Source: Cepaea nemoralis (lineage: Eukaryota; Mollusca; Gastropoda; Stylommatophora; Helicidae). From it: 64,000 nucleotides of DNA. Position numbers and translations under genes: made by a program. Positions 1 to 10,288 of the stretch are shown piece by piece. The stretch's first letter is position 1. Every line of letters begins with the position of its first letter. Where the stretch lies: positions 260,224 through 324,223 of the forward strand of contig JACEFZ010011694.1 in NCBI GenBank assembly GCA_014155875.1. Direction: 5' to 3'. The notes below the pieces were generated by a model that saw only the letters and a list, made by a program, of their open reading frames with translations, made no database searches and was not told the DNA's origin.

Positions 1-1638
1 TCTGGACGTTGAACTGGTCCAGACCAACAGAGATCGAAATCGCTTTGAGGACGATTCGGTGACATTTATGTTGAACTTTGATAGTTAGATATGATTATGA
101 TGATCACTGTGATGTGATTAATAATTCATTAAGACTTAGCTACACATGAAAACACTATTGCGTTAGTTATGTTAACTATTTACTATGGTTAGCAAGGAAA
201 ATATGAACACTTATGTCGAGTGATAATTAATTGTTAGCATAATGATATTGAGATACTATGAACTATTATAGTAGTTAGATTAATTTAGATTATTTTTTCG
301 TCGTCAATCAATGTTGTTCACATAATTGAATTAATTTATTAGTATTAGAATTTATTGATTGAAGATATGAGTTAGTATTATGTTCGCTGTTAGCTCACAG
401 GCGAAGAGTATGCCACATGTTAATTTCGCCATGAATTGCCAGGAAATTGTTGAGAGTCAACGGATGCAACATAGGACTACAACTATGACGGAGTACCACT
501 AGGGCCACATTCAAGGCAAAGGACCTCACCTATACGGAAATGATCATAGCAAGAGATAGATATTACAGCGAGAGTTATACAGCATGCACTAGGACTGACA
601 GCTTGGTACCTGTGAATCAAACACGTCCCCTTATTCAAGTTTAGCTTGATTTAGGACGCTTGGCCATATGGTCAAATGAGGGACTAAATTATATAAATTT
701 ATATATTTAGCTAGTACAGCCTCCCCATGGGCTGACTACATGACGTCTACCGCGGGATTGTAAACAGGGGGGCATGCCCGTCGTATAACACTTTTTTTTT
801 AAATTTTGTGTAGGATACATAGGGAACCATACAGTCGTACTTAGCATAGCTTTTAACATATTTCGTTTGCACGGTTATTAGCAGATATGATAAGATCATT
901 TTAAAGATGAGGGGGGGGGGGCATAATGCCATAAGGCAGGTATCCGCGGTTGACGTCATTAATAATATGTAGAGAATCCTGAAGCCCAAAAGCATACTGA
1001 TATCTAGGAACCGAGTAATAAACGGGGAATCGTCGCTCTGACGTCAGTAAACAACAGAGGGGTCTTTTCGATGGAGTTTACAAGGACAAGCTGTGTTTTA
1101 AGATTCGAAATGGCAAAGTGATTGTTATAAGGATGAAGCGGTGGCTAACAGTGGCTTGATAGAAGATCAGTTGATGGATGACCCGGATAGGAAAAGGACA
1201 AAGCAACGATGATCTTATCGAATGTCGCCGTCGACTGAAAACCCGCTAAAACCTAGACAGATTGATCGAACAGCGTCAGAAAAATGATGGACAAGAGCAA
1301 CAGAAGAATGAAAGTGACTCAGGACTGAAAGAAATGTGGTTAGTATGTTATCATATTAGAATGTTAGTTACTTCTATTGCCGGCCCTGACATTCCAGGCT
1401 CTTTAGAGAAGACATCGACATTGTGACTGTAAGTTGTCAGCTGTGAAAATAAAGCAGCTGTGATTTCTGATCTTCAGTGAGACAATTCAGTTATCATTCA
1501 TTACCTGTTCGGCTCCAGTTTATTTATGATTATTTACTGTTGATCAGTTGAGCCGTGAAATTGACTTACTATTGATTCAGATATATTAAGCAGCGGAATA
1601 GCGATAAGGCGTGATAAGGGAGTCAGCAGCTTTGAGGC
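1..1638. other. Unrecognised AT-rich DNA
   Basis: I see no supported gene, RNA or mobile element here. Open frames are short and have no recognisable motifs. There is a run of ten G at about 911-920. An AATAAA sits near 1450 in a stretch that could belong to an old LTR, but no boundaries can be defined. Confidence 0.5.
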
Positions 1639-2011
1639 AGGTATTTAAAATTATCCACTTGGTTGAAAATTTCCCCTTCTATTTCTATGTCACATTTTGG
1701 TGTCCCCATGTTCTGTGATATCACCAGTGTTACTGTTTTCTTGATATTCAAGGTGAGTCCTTTCTGTGCTCTCGCTGATACTACAATGTCCAATAATTGT
1801 TGTAGGTCTGTTGCATTATCCGCCACCAATACTGTGTCATCTGCATAGCGTATATTGTTTAGGCCTATATTATATCCTCCGATTAGTATTCCTGGCTTCT
1901 CTCTGATTTCTCTCATTATTACTTCGCTATATAGGGAGAAGAGATCGGGTGACAAGACACACCCCTGTCGTACTCCTAGCTTTATCTGTTCGTAACTACC
2001 CTCCTTATTTC
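1639..2011 (-). mobile_element. RTE-like retrotransposon fragment (RT domain, family B)
   Basis: The minus strand encodes part of a reverse transcriptase, from the CVLSPDLFSLYSE motif through the catalytic YADDT box to the NFKYL segment. It is nearly identical to the RT of the full-length element at 36650-39840 and aligns to 37223-37591. One small insertion in the spacer before YADDT distinguishes it. Homology stops abruptly at both ends, so it is an isolated piece without 5' end, endonuclease or tail. It cannot be a functional gene. Confidence 0.9.
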
Positions 2012-2490
2012 ATATATACGTCTGTGAGATCCATCAAGCGTATGATTGACTCATCCCATTATCATCGATGGAAAGCGTTAGAGGAGTTTAGTAGAGAGAC
2101 TGTATAGAAAGATCTTCTTATGTGTCGTATCGTGGAGTAAATACAGTTGTTTATCTAGCCCCAGTGTGGGGTGATCGTACATTTTCCTTGACTCACAGGA
2201 TTTACTTATTCAAGGACTTAGTTTGGAGAATGACACAATCAGCAACCAGATCCTAGATTAATGGACTACCTTTTTATTATAGTTAGAGAATATGTATTAG
2301 TGAACATGTAGGCCTACTATGTGGCTCTTGATGACCAGAAGTAAATGTATGCACCAGATCTTTGTTCTGGAAGTAAAAGCATTCCAGATGTTGATATTGA
2401 TTTTCTTTCAGGTGATAAGTTAGACGAAAGCAGTTATTGAGTTTTTGTCATCAAAGAGGGTATTGCACTGATGTGATATTTATTAGGGTT
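2012..2490. other. Unrecognised spacer
   Basis: Between two retrotransposon fragments I see no open frame with motifs and no repeat structure. The last 14 bases (2491-2504, outside this entry) form the target-site duplication of the next element. Confidence 0.5.
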
Positions 2491-2504
2491 ATTATGTTTT
2501 TGTA

Positions 2505-2885
2505 CAAAATTTTAAGACGCATCTTTGGACCCATTAGGGATACACAAAGTGGAGAGTGGAAAAGAAGAAGTAACAAAGACATTTATGATTTGTTTAAGTC
2601 CCCGCTAATCACTGGTATCATGAAGGCTAATAGACTACAATGGCTGGGGCATATAGAAAGAATGGAAGATAATAGGGAAACAAAACTCGCTTACACTCAG
2701 GAAATAAATGACCGTAGACCCCGAGGTAGACCAAGAAGGCGGTGGAGAGATAATATACATACAGACCTACAAGCACTTGGAATCAACGACTGGCAAGAGA
2801 AGGTCCACCAGAGAGACGAATGGAGACAGATTGTATTTGCAGCAAAGAACCTCAATGGCTCGGAATGCTGAAGAAGAAGAAGAAG
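2505..2885 (+). mobile_element. 5'-truncated non-LTR retrotransposon 3' end (family A)
   Basis: This short insertion encodes the C-terminal region after the RT: RRIFGPIRD, RLQWLGHIERMED and the basic RRPRGRPRRRWRDN motif. It then ends in a short (GAA)n tail. The same sequence forms the 3' part of the copy at 35484-36608, which has a much longer tail. Perfect 14-bp target-site duplications attatgtttttgta flank it (2491-2504 and 2886-2899), so both ends are well defined. The open frame that runs in from upstream is therefore chimeric with host DNA and is not a gene. Confidence 0.93.
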
Positions 2886-2899
2886 ATTATGTTTTTGTA

Positions 2900-3847
2900 G
2901 ATTGTAGTCTGCAGAGTTAGAATTCCCATAACCCACTGTTTGCATCCACATTAAAAGTTATAGTTAGAACCAGCAGTGTTTTACTGTCTTGTGACTAGTG
3001 TTACAACGTCGTGTTTAATGTTGTTGATATATGTCACTGTATACAAATTATAGAGATCTGCTGTGTGAGGTGGACAACACATAGACCAATATGTCTTAAA
3101 ATGAGACGTCATCGCACCAACTGAGATGTCTCTGGCTACTTGACCGGCTTTCTACATTTCTCCAGGAGATTAGTCTTATCAGTATTTTTTGGACTGGTGT
3201 CTATTTCTGCTTAGTCCCCTCCTTATGAAAATGAGAGCCATGGCTAGTTCCTGGAGAATATCATCTTAGGAAGAGAACTCGCCTACTTTTACTGGAACCC
3301 AAGCCTTAATATTTCCCTAGAGACAACATTCATATATTCTATATTTATATCTCACACCACCCCCGTCACGTGTACGAAATGGTCCTCGGTAATGAGGAGG
3401 ACAACCTGTACTCCAATTGATCTGCCCACGTGTCCTTCAGACCCAGAGTCTTGCATTCCCTAAGATCACTTACCACATCAGTGAGGGCTTCTCATGCACG
3501 AGTCGCATGCCATCATCTGCACATGTTGTGACATGAGATATATTTGAGAAACAGGTCTACATCTTTCTGACAGATTTAGGCAACACCACTCTGATACCAA
3601 CAGTGGTGCCCAGAAACCGGTATCCATTCACTTCGACAATTCTGACCACTGCGGCGTGGCCGACATACAGGTCACGGTGATCAAATCATGCGCATCCCAC
3701 GAACGGGATGGTAAGACATTGGAAAACCGTCTCATCTTCCAATTGGGTTCACTCTCCCCTCACGGCCTAATGTCCAACAGAGTTTTATTTAACTTCCATA
3801 CCCCACCCTACCCCTCCCATCTCCGCAGTTGTATAGTCCACTATAAA
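2900..3847. other. Unrecognised intergenic DNA
   Basis: No gene could be supported. A tggtgccc...aaacc string at about 3604-3618 resembles an LTR-element primer-binding site, but no LTR is visible beside it. Confidence 0.45.
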
Positions 3848-4100
3848 AGTTGATTGCATGTCCTTCACAGGAAGTCGCAGTCAACCCCAGTATTATTTTT
3901 GCTGTTTGTGATTTCTTGACAAGTTTGCGTTCAGTGGTCTGTCATGGCTTTCTGAGCGACAGGCACTCACACTATTTTATGAGAGCCAACGCGGAGTGGT
4001 CTACATCCGACTCGCCCGCGGCTGTGTTTGGAGCATGGGATCCGGAATTGCCAACTGCGTTCACGACACCGCCACAGAGACGGCTATAGTGTTCTACCAA
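3848..4100 (-). mobile_element. tRNA-derived SINE, degenerate copy
   Basis: The minus-strand copy ends (3' end at 3848) with a sequence related to CTGTAAAGGATATGCA and contains the shared body motif CTGAGCG...CTTGTCAAGAAATCA. The head is strongly diverged. Five copies of the family occur in the window (here, 4717-4963, 12117-12380, 31340-31586, 32757-32990). The best copy, at 31340-31586, shows pol III boxes. I did not find a clean TSD here. Confidence 0.75.
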
Positions 4101-4161
4101 TCCTAAATTCACCTTTCGCTCACATGGCCATCCCCCTGTCCCCCTAACGGGTGAACCCCAC

Positions 4162-4181
4162 GGGGGGGGGGGGGGGGGGGG
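4162..4181. repeat. Poly-G run (about 20 nt)
   Basis: An uninterrupted G homopolymer. Similar runs of G or C occur at 8725-8755, about 12464-12491 and about 12765-12781. Their true lengths are uncertain in any assembly. Confidence 0.9.
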
Positions 4182-4690
4182 TTAGCCAATCCTTGGGCTT
4201 CTGGCGGTACTGACCGTTAGTCCTTTGACCACCTAAACCACACATCTGGTTAATTCATCCACCTACAGCCGCTCAAGACGTATTCAGCTAAGTAACCTTA
4301 ATATTTTCATGTAGTATTTTGTGTAGTTGTGTGTCTGTTTGTGTGTGTTTGTTCTGTGCTGACGAAGGCTTTAGCCGCAACGTCCATTTTGTTTCTTGTA
4401 ATCGTGTTCTAGTAAAGCTCACAATCTACTTCTCGTTTTTTGGTGATTCATTCATTACAATTGATGAGAATAATAGCCATAAACTTGAAGTAATACAAAG
4501 AAAATAGTAAAGAAAAAATACTACGCAAAATACCAAATAGAAAACCTGAGGAGATTCATAACAATAATGCAATCTTGGTCTTCCCTGTAATAAAACAGAA
4601 GAAAACACACGCAATCTTCTGATGCACTCGCTGTATACAGACAGAACAATAATGACTAACCCATGTGCATATTAGGAATGCAAAGCAGAT
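4182..4690. other. Unrecognised spacer
   Basis: AT-rich with a short TG-rich stretch near 4320-4355. No gene or element is recognised. Confidence 0.45.
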
Positions 4691-6165
4691 ATTAACACCT
4701 AATATAAGACAAAGACCGGACTACGTGGCTAAACCGTTACGGATGCGATTCGTAATCCCGTAATCCCGTTCGAAACACAACTGCGCACGTTTTGGCAGCA
4801 GACTGCGTTGCGTTGGCTTTGCTGTGGTATACGTGCAGGTCGTTTGGATAGCAATGACAAACTGCTGAACGTAAACTTGCCGAGAAATCACAACGGCAGA
4901 AATGCTGGTGTTGCCTGCGATGTCTTTATAACTGATATGAAAAAAAAAAACAACAACAACAAAACAAAGCCATTGAACACTTAATATAAGAAAAAGACAT
5001 TAGACACCTAATATAAGACAAAGACATTAAACACCTAATATAAGACAAAGACATTAAACACCTAATATAAGAAAAAGACATTAGACACCTAATATAAGAC
5101 AAAGACATTAAACACCTAATATAAGACAAAGACATTAAACACCTAATAGTTAACAAAGACATTAAACACCTAATAAAAGACAAAGACATTAAACACCTAA
5201 TATAAGACAAAGACATTAAACACCTAATATAAGACAAAGACATTAAACACCTAATAAAAGACAAAGACATTAAACACCTAATATAAGATAAAGACATTAA
5301 ACACCTAATAGATAACAAAGACATTGAACACCTAATATAAGACAAAGACATTAAACACCTAATATAAGACAAAGACATTAAACACCTAATAGATAACAAA
5401 GACATTGAACAACTAATATAAGACAAAGACATTAAACACCTAATATAAGACAAAGACATTAAACACCTAATATAAGACAAAGACATTAAACACCTAATAT
5501 ATAACAAAGACATTGAAACACCTAATATAAGACAAAGACATTAAACACCTAATATAAGACAAAGACATTAAACACCTAATAGATACAAAGACATTGAAAC
5601 ACCTAATAAAAGACAAAGACATTAAACACCTAATATAAGACAAAGACATTAAACACCTAATATAAGACAAAGACATTAAACACCTAATATAAGACAAAGA
5701 CATTAAACACCTAATATAAGACAAAGACATTAAACACCTAACATAAGACAAAGACATTAAACACCTAATATAAGACAAAGACATTAAACACCTAATATAA
5801 GACAAAGACATTAAACACCTAATATAGACAAAGACATTAAACACCTAATATAAGACAAAGACATTAAACACCTAATATAAGACAAAGACATTAAACACCT
5901 AATATAAGACAAAGACATTAAACACCTAATATAAGACAAAGACATTAAACACCTAATATAAGACAAAGACATTAAACACCTAATATAAGACAAAGACATT
6001 AAACACCTAATATAAGACAAAGACATTAACACCTAATATAAGACACAAGACATTAAACACCTAATATAAGACAAAGACATTAAACACCTAATATAAGACA
6101 AAGACATTAAACACCTAATATAAGACAAAGACATTAAACACCTAATATAAGACAAAGACATTAAA
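4691..6165. repeat. 27-bp satellite array (about 45 units), interrupted by a SINE
   Basis: The unit is built as attaaacacc-taatataaga-caaagac (27 bp) and repeats head to tail from about 4972 to 6165. One further unit lies at 4691-4716, cut off from the rest by the SINE at 4717-4963. Variants are interspersed: units with agataac or agttaac in place of tataagac, and units with aaaagac. Because 27 is a multiple of three and the unit lacks minus-strand stops, long minus-strand frames with a MSLSYIRCL-type nonapeptide appear; they are by-products of the repeat. The array abuts the truncated start of an RTE-like fragment at 6168. Confidence 0.95.
4717..4963 (+). mobile_element. tRNA-derived SINE inside the 27-bp satellite
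   Basis: The head contains TGGCTAAACCG at 4726-4736, which fits the pol III box A consensus. A weak box B (CGTTCGAAAC) follows at about 4767. The body carries the family motif CTGAACGTAAACTTG...GAAATCA, and the copy ends in an A-rich tail with (CAA)n. It sits between two parts of the satellite array, with a near-duplicated acaaagac/acaaagcc on either side as the probable TSD. The insertion therefore came after the array existed. Confidence 0.85.
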
Positions 6166-6167
6166 AA

Positions 6168-6285
6168 TCAAAGGCACTCCAAGAGAAATGATACTGGACG
6201 GACTGTGACGGTGGCATGGACGATATCTTCAGCAGAGTAGATCCAGAACACCAAGGAACGAGATCTGTGGAGATACATCAACACC
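6168..6285 (+). mobile_element. RTE-like retrotransposon 3' end, left part (family B)
   Basis: This encodes the end of the family B protein (PREM-LDGL, WHG, DLWR), matching the 3' region of the full-length copy at 36650-39840. The copy is 5'-truncated where the satellite ends. It is split by the RNase H retrotransposon at 6286-8342 and resumes at 8343 or 8354. The last 11 bases, acatcaacacc (6275-6285), are the target-site duplication. Confidence 0.9.
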
Positions 6286-8342
6286 GAACAAGACCACTCC
6301 AAGATAAGCGGCTACAGAATCATTACGATGCAGAATACTGTTGGCAAGCTACTGGAGAAAATTGTAGCACACAGACTTGCTTGGGACTTGGAAACAGCTC
6401 GGCTGCTTCCCGCCCCACACTTGGAGGATACAGACGCAACAAAGAGTCATGGCTGAATGTGGCGGTCTTTGCTCAAGATGTTACGAAGGATTTCAGGTCA
6501 GAGAGAGACATGTGCGGCCGCCATAGACTTAGAGGACGCATATAACAGAGTATCTTTCGAGCACTGATGCAAACCCTCCTCAGACTGAAAGTGCAACCCT
6601 CACCTTGTACGATGGATAGCTGCAGTTCTACTCCAAAGGAAGGTGGTGCTAAGATGCGGGAGTTGGTCTTCTGAGCCGATAACGATATGTCCAGGATTGC
6701 CACAGGGTTCACCACTGTCACCAGTACTATTCAACGTGTATACGGTGCCGATCACTGAACAACAGTTGGATGGGAGGGGTAGGACTCTATCATTCGTTGA
6801 CGACATCCTCGTGTATCGACAGGGTCGAGATAGACAGGCGGTTGCCAACTATATGCAGGGCGAACTAGATCGAATTTCCTCATGGTGTGCTGATGCCGAT
6901 GCCCTTGTCAACCCTGCAAAGGCAACGGTTACATGGTTCTCACTAAACAACCATATTGTGAAAACAGACCTGCCGGCAGTTAGAATGGATGGGAGCATTC
7001 TGAGTAGAACCCAGTCAATGACATATCTTGGCGTGAGGCTTGATCGTAGCCTGTCCTTCAAAGATCATGTCGACTATGTCATAACGAAGGCTCGAAAAGG
7101 TTTGGCAGCAATGAGAGTCATGGCGACTGCCAATATCGAGCAAAGACTGCTATTACTTCTGTTCCAAGGACTTGTGCTTTCACGCATCGAGTATGCCCTG
7201 GCCATCCTCACTGTCAGCCCTACACAGATTGGAAGACTTGAAAAGGTACAAAACGAAGCCATGCGCATCATTTTGGGCTGCACGAGAGACACCAGCTGTG
7301 TAGCAATGAGATACCTCCTTGACTTCCCGACAATGGAACACAGGATCAAGATCTGGAGAGCTCGTGCATACTTAAAAATAAGTGCAGATGAGCAGCACCC
7401 TCTGCATGACGCTGTATTCAGAGAAAAGGGTGACAGGCTAAAGAGGGGCAAATCATGGATGGGTCGGGCGGAAGATGTCGTCGGACAGGTCTGCAGTCTT
7501 ACCAGTATCAACCCCGGCAAGGAATGGGTGCCGGTGCCTCCAGCTTTTAAGTGTACCTTCTCCTGCATTATCACACTCGACAGACGGTGCAGAGAGCAGA
7601 ACCCTGCCGCTGTCAATGCAGAGGTTAACGCGCTCATCTATGATCACTCAGATAGCCCCGAAGTGCTCATCTATACAGATGGATCTGTTGTAAAGCAGCA
7701 GAGAAGTGCGTGGGCATTTACAGCCCGTTCAGCGGGCCGAACCGTTCAAGAATCCAGTGGTGCCCACTCTATGACCACGAGCAGCATGACGATGGAGGTG
7801 ATGGCAGTTACACAGGCTTTCATATGGCTGGAATCACAGCATTATACCAACGTGTGTGTACTAAGTGATTCAATGAGCATGATTCAGAAGGTCGAAGCTG
7901 GATCTGTACGTAGACAGTGGACTGAGTCGCTGCGGAAGTCTGTTGTCCGCAAAGTCACCTTCATCTTCGTCCCGGGACATGCGGGAGTCGAGGGAAATGA
8001 ACGAGCTGATAAATTGGCTGGCTCTGCACCCCCTGTAGATGGCCAGCCCATGGATCGTGCCGATGTCATTAACGCCCTTAAAGATATGGCGAGAACAGAG
8101 GATTTTGACGCCAGTGATTCCACATCGCTTTCCAGGATGAAAGACCTGGGAGTAAGAATCGGCACAGCCAGACGCGAGAGGTACATCGGGAAAACAAAGC
8201 GCCTCGTCAACCAACACAGAACTGGCACTATTAGCCACCGGACGCTGATGCATATGCTGGGGGGAGGATCTGAGCACCTATGGACATGTCCGGAGTGCAA
8301 CGAAGATACCCCAACTGATAACTGATAACTAACTGATAACTG
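6286..8342 (+). mobile_element. 5'-truncated RNase H-bearing non-LTR retrotransposon
   Basis: The insertion starts within the RT domain (a readable segment ISGYRIITMQNT, then LEKIVAHRL, from about 6300) and continues through RT, connection and RNase H to a short tail of ACTGATAA repeats at about 8313-8342. Identical acatcaacacc TSDs (6275-6285 and 8343-8353) prove a discrete insertion into the family B element. At least one frameshift and a stop lie in the first 350 bp, so only the part from 6643 is open. Domain order RT-RNase H without integrase fits I-clade or similar elements; the exact clade needs a tree. Confidence 0.93.
6643..8325 (+). CDS. Retrotransposon polyprotein C-terminal part: RT plus RNase H (560 codons)
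   Basis: The open frame starts inside the RT: PQGSPLSPVLFN (residues 20-31) and the catalytic box FVDD (51-54), where most relatives have FADD. A thumb and connection region follows, with AMRIILGCTRDT at about 206-217. The RNase H domain spans about 340-465 with all four acidic residues: D346 (YTDGS), E385 (TMEVMA), D409 (LSDS) and D456 (ADKLA), plus H446 in PGHAG. The C-terminus carries a CPEC motif after SEHLWT. The first methionine is not the natural start: the upstream RT and endonuclease are lost by 5' truncation and frameshift. It would supply reverse transcription and RNA removal in the parent element; here it is a dead-on-arrival copy with a well-preserved frame, suggesting recent insertion. 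Confidence 0.9.
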   Translation: MVLRCGSWSSEPITICPGLPQGSPLSPVLFNVYTVPITEQQLDGRGRTLSFVDDILVYRQGRDRQAVANYMQGELDRISSWCADADALVNPAKATVTWFSLNNHIVKTDLPAVRMDGSILSRTQSMTYLGVRLDRSLSFKDHVDYVITKARKGLAAMRVMATANIEQRLLLLLFQGLVLSRIEYALAILTVSPTQIGRLEKVQNEAMRIILGCTRDTSCVAMRYLLDFPTMEHRIKIWRARAYLKISADEQHPLHDAVFREKGDRLKRGKSWMGRAEDVVGQVCSLTSINPGKEWVPVPPAFKCTFSCIITLDRRCREQNPAAVNAEVNALIYDHSDSPEVLIYTDGSVVKQQRSAWAFTARSAGRTVQESSGAHSMTTSSMTMEVMAVTQAFIWLESQHYTNVCVLSDSMSMIQKVEAGSVRRQWTESLRKSVVRKVTFIFVPGHAGVEGNERADKLAGSAPPVDGQPMDRADVINALKDMARTEDFDASDSTSLSRMKDLGVRIGTARRERYIGKTKRLVNQHRTGTISHRTLMHMLGGGSEHLWTCPECNEDTPTDN

Positions 8343-8393
8343 ACATCAACACCCACGCCAGCTGGCAGGGCACATGGTGATGATGATGATGAA
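8343..8393 (+). mobile_element. RTE-like retrotransposon 3' end, right part with (TGA)n tail
   Basis: After the second TSD copy, the interrupted family B element resumes with CCAGCTGGCAGGGCAC and ends in a (GATGAT)n tail. Joining across the insertion restores continuity with the terminal codons (ASRHGT in the full copy), which confirms the nesting. Confidence 0.88.
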
Positions 8394-8723
8394 TGTGATA
8401 ATAAACACATGAGAAGATGTAGATCGAACTAATCTTATAATCAACAAGATTAATTGAGCTGTTTTACTTGCTCATGTTCGCTATGGCCTAAGGATACCCT
8501 ACACTTATGATATTTTATGAAAGTGAAACTTGCATGTGTTAAATTCACTTCTGGTGTCATTGTTATGGATGTAGATGTTTAAAGCTTGTTTGGCAACACT
8601 GAGTAGAGGATGTAAGGTCCATTTATCCGACGAGATCGACTCTAGAGTGAAGACACACAGACTTTAGGCATCTTTACGTTGAGCTAATCTCCCGCTGCTT
8701 CCTAAAGTCGATATGGTTTCTCT

Positions 8724-8756
<33 letters not shown>

Positions 8757-8793
8757 ATGCATTATCCTGTAACATTGAGATTCATTGTCTGTC
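8394..8793. other. Unrecognised DNA with a poly-C run
   Basis: There is no gene here. A run of 31 C occupies 8725-8755. The stretch may be the 3' flank of the minus-strand GPCR locus. Confidence 0.5.
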
Positions 8794-9027
8794 TCAGAGA
8801 CTCGAACGACGCTGAGTTTTATTGTTTTGCCTCTTGGTACATGTTACCGAATATATAAAGAGTAGGACGTTTGCTGCAACGACCATCTGTGTGATATTTC
8901 TGTTGTTTACGGTCAATCTCTTCCAGCTCATACTTTGTCTCACCAAATACCAACTAAGACACGAATATGTAGACACAAGAAAGTCCCTCAACTTGCCATT
9001 GAAGCGATGGTTGAAGGCGACGTACAC
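8794..9027 (-). pseudogene. Displaced GPCR C-terminal tail
   Basis: The minus strand reads YVAFNHRFNGKLRDFLVST, which matches the helix 8 region of the upstream receptor (YFSLNHRFRSKLKEILVCT). It then continues for about 50 more codons to a stop at 8794. I infer this is the original C-terminal tail of the GPCR, separated from the receptor by the 53-bp minisatellite whose unit length is not a multiple of three. An AATAAA hexamer on the same strand lies at 8818-8823 and could be a polyadenylation signal. Without transcripts I cannot tell whether any mRNA still reaches this tail. Confidence 0.6.
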
Positions 9028-9400
9028 ACTGGAATTTCCTTCAAATTATCCATGAAGCGATGGTTGTGGGAGACGTACATAAAGAATCTCCATCAACTTA
9101 CTCCTGAAGCGATGGTTGTGGGAGACGTACATATAGAATCTCCATCAATTTACTCCTGAAGCGATGGTTGTGGGAGACGTACACACTAGAGTCTTCTTCA
9201 ACTTATCGCTTAAGCGATGGTTGAGAGAGAGAGGTACACACTGGAATCTCCTTCAGCTTACTCCTGAAGCGATGGTTGTGGGAGACGTACACACTAGAGT
9301 CTTATTCAACTTATCGCTTAAGCGATGGTTGAGAGAGAGAGAGAGACGTACATACTAGAATCTCCTTCAGTTTACTCCTGAAGCGATGGTTGAGGGAGAA
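8985..9400. repeat. 53-bp minisatellite derived from GPCR helix 8 codons
   Basis: Eight copies of a unit marked by gcgatggttg begin at 9004, 9057, 9109, 9161, 9214, 9269, 9322 and 9383, giving steps of 52-61 bp. On the minus strand a unit encodes YVSHNHRFRSK, nearly the receptor's own VYFSLNHRFRSK. The array begins inside the receptor's C-terminal codons and ends at a diverged helix 8 copy leading into another tail. CT-rich expansions inside two units (ctctctctct) account for the longer steps. Confidence 0.9.
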
Positions 9401-10288
9401 GTAGACAAAGAAGTTGGCAGACGCGTTGACAGCATAGAGCAGAAATATGACGTAGATACTGGCCATGTACAGCTGACTGTAGGCGCCAGAATACGAGAAT
9501 CCAGGTACGAACTGCTTAAAGTAAATACAGAGAACAGTTGGCGTGTTGCAAACGATGAATATACCAGATATACAACACACTACAACCACAAGTCGCTTGT
9601 ACTTTCCAGAAGGTGTCGACTGGTTGCTTTGATGGTCAGATGAATGATGCCTGGACTTTTTCTGAAAGTTTGAAGATCGCCTCAGACCAATCACCATGAT
9701 AACGGTGTTAATGACGACTGCCAGCTCGCAGAAAGATGGCAGTACAACTGTGTTAGTTATATTATGGCTCGTCTCAATTACCATTCTGTCCTTGGAGAGG
9801 GCCATAGTCAGTGTGCTAATGTTAAAGCCGTATTTAGAAGTCCAGCGTAAGGTCAACGTGGAGAAGAGAACTGTGTAACTAAACGCATTTAGTATCCACA
9901 CAGTTGCCAGAGCTATCATGGATCTCTTCACGGAGAAGAGGGACTGCACGTGGAGCGGCATGATGATACACAGACATCGTTCCAAGGACACAAGGACTGT
10001 GGTCAGGCTGGAGATATCCGTGAACATGGCCAGTGTCCAGGCGACAATGTAGTACTGGACAGAGACATAGTCGAAGCTACTTGTGGGCAGTACTATCTGG
10101 AAGATGTTGAAAAGGTCAAATACCAAGCAGGCCACCAGAACCAGAAGGTCAGTGATGGACAAGAATAGTAAAGTCAGCGTGACGTTGTTGGTTCTCCAGT
10201 CCTGCAGCAAAAATACTGTGATGTTGGCCAGGTTACAGAGAACACCAGCAGAACTCATGATGATGTTCACTGGGGTGATGATGTCCAT
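9311..10288 (-). CDS. Class A (rhodopsin-like) G protein-coupled receptor, single large exon
   Basis: The predicted 325-residue protein has seven hydrophobic segments at about 6-29, 36-60, 79-107, 121-143, 181-203, 231-257 and 270-297. Class A landmarks are N19 or N22 in TM1, LSITD with D47 in TM2, LERC (102-105) in place of DRY, W131 in TM4, CNTP (247-250) in place of CWxP, and NFFVY (292-296) in place of NPxxY. A helix 8 NHRF follows (300-303). The usual disulfide cysteines at the TM3 start and in loop 2 are not visible. Loop 2 has NIS and NIT glycosylation sites. Such receptors resemble invertebrate peptide or orphan chemosensory receptors, but the ligand is unknown. The N-terminus is very short: the frame stays open upstream to a good splice acceptor (exon edge about 10326), so an N-terminal exon is probable. 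The C-terminus is cut short by the minisatellite. Confidence 0.88.
   Translation of the reverse strand: MDIITPVNIIMSSAGVLCNLANITVFLLQDWRTNNVTLTLLFLSITDLLVLVACLVFDLFNIFQIVLPTSSFDYVSVQYYIVAWTLAMFTDISSLTTVLVSLERCLCIIMPLHVQSLFSVKRSMIALATVWILNAFSYTVLFSTLTLRWTSKYGFNISTLTMALSKDRMVIETSHNITNTVVLPSFCELAVVINTVIMVIGLRRSSNFQKKSRHHSSDHQSNQSTPSGKYKRLVVVVCCISGIFIVCNTPTVLCIYFKQFVPGFSYSGAYSQLYMASIYVIFLLYAVNASANFFVYFSLNHRFRSKLKEILVCTSLSLSQPSLKR

Noticed and set aside
1440..1600. Solo LTR suggested by an AATAAA and a TG start
   Set aside because: No matching terminal sequences, target duplication or second copy in the window.
3604..3620. Primer-binding-site-like string near an LTR
   Set aside because: The tggtgccc...aaacc string resembles that of some LTR elements, but I could find no LTR pair or coding region next to it.
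4926..6032. Long minus-strand frames of a repeated MSLSYIRCL nonapeptide
   Set aside because: They follow from the 27-bp satellite unit being a multiple of three with no stop; frame breaks occur wherever a unit has an indel, and no non-repeat domain is attached.
4972..6165. CRISPR-like array
   Set aside because: Repeats are directly adjacent with no unique spacers, and the context is eukaryotic satellite DNA. The same holds for the 35-bp and 21-bp arrays.
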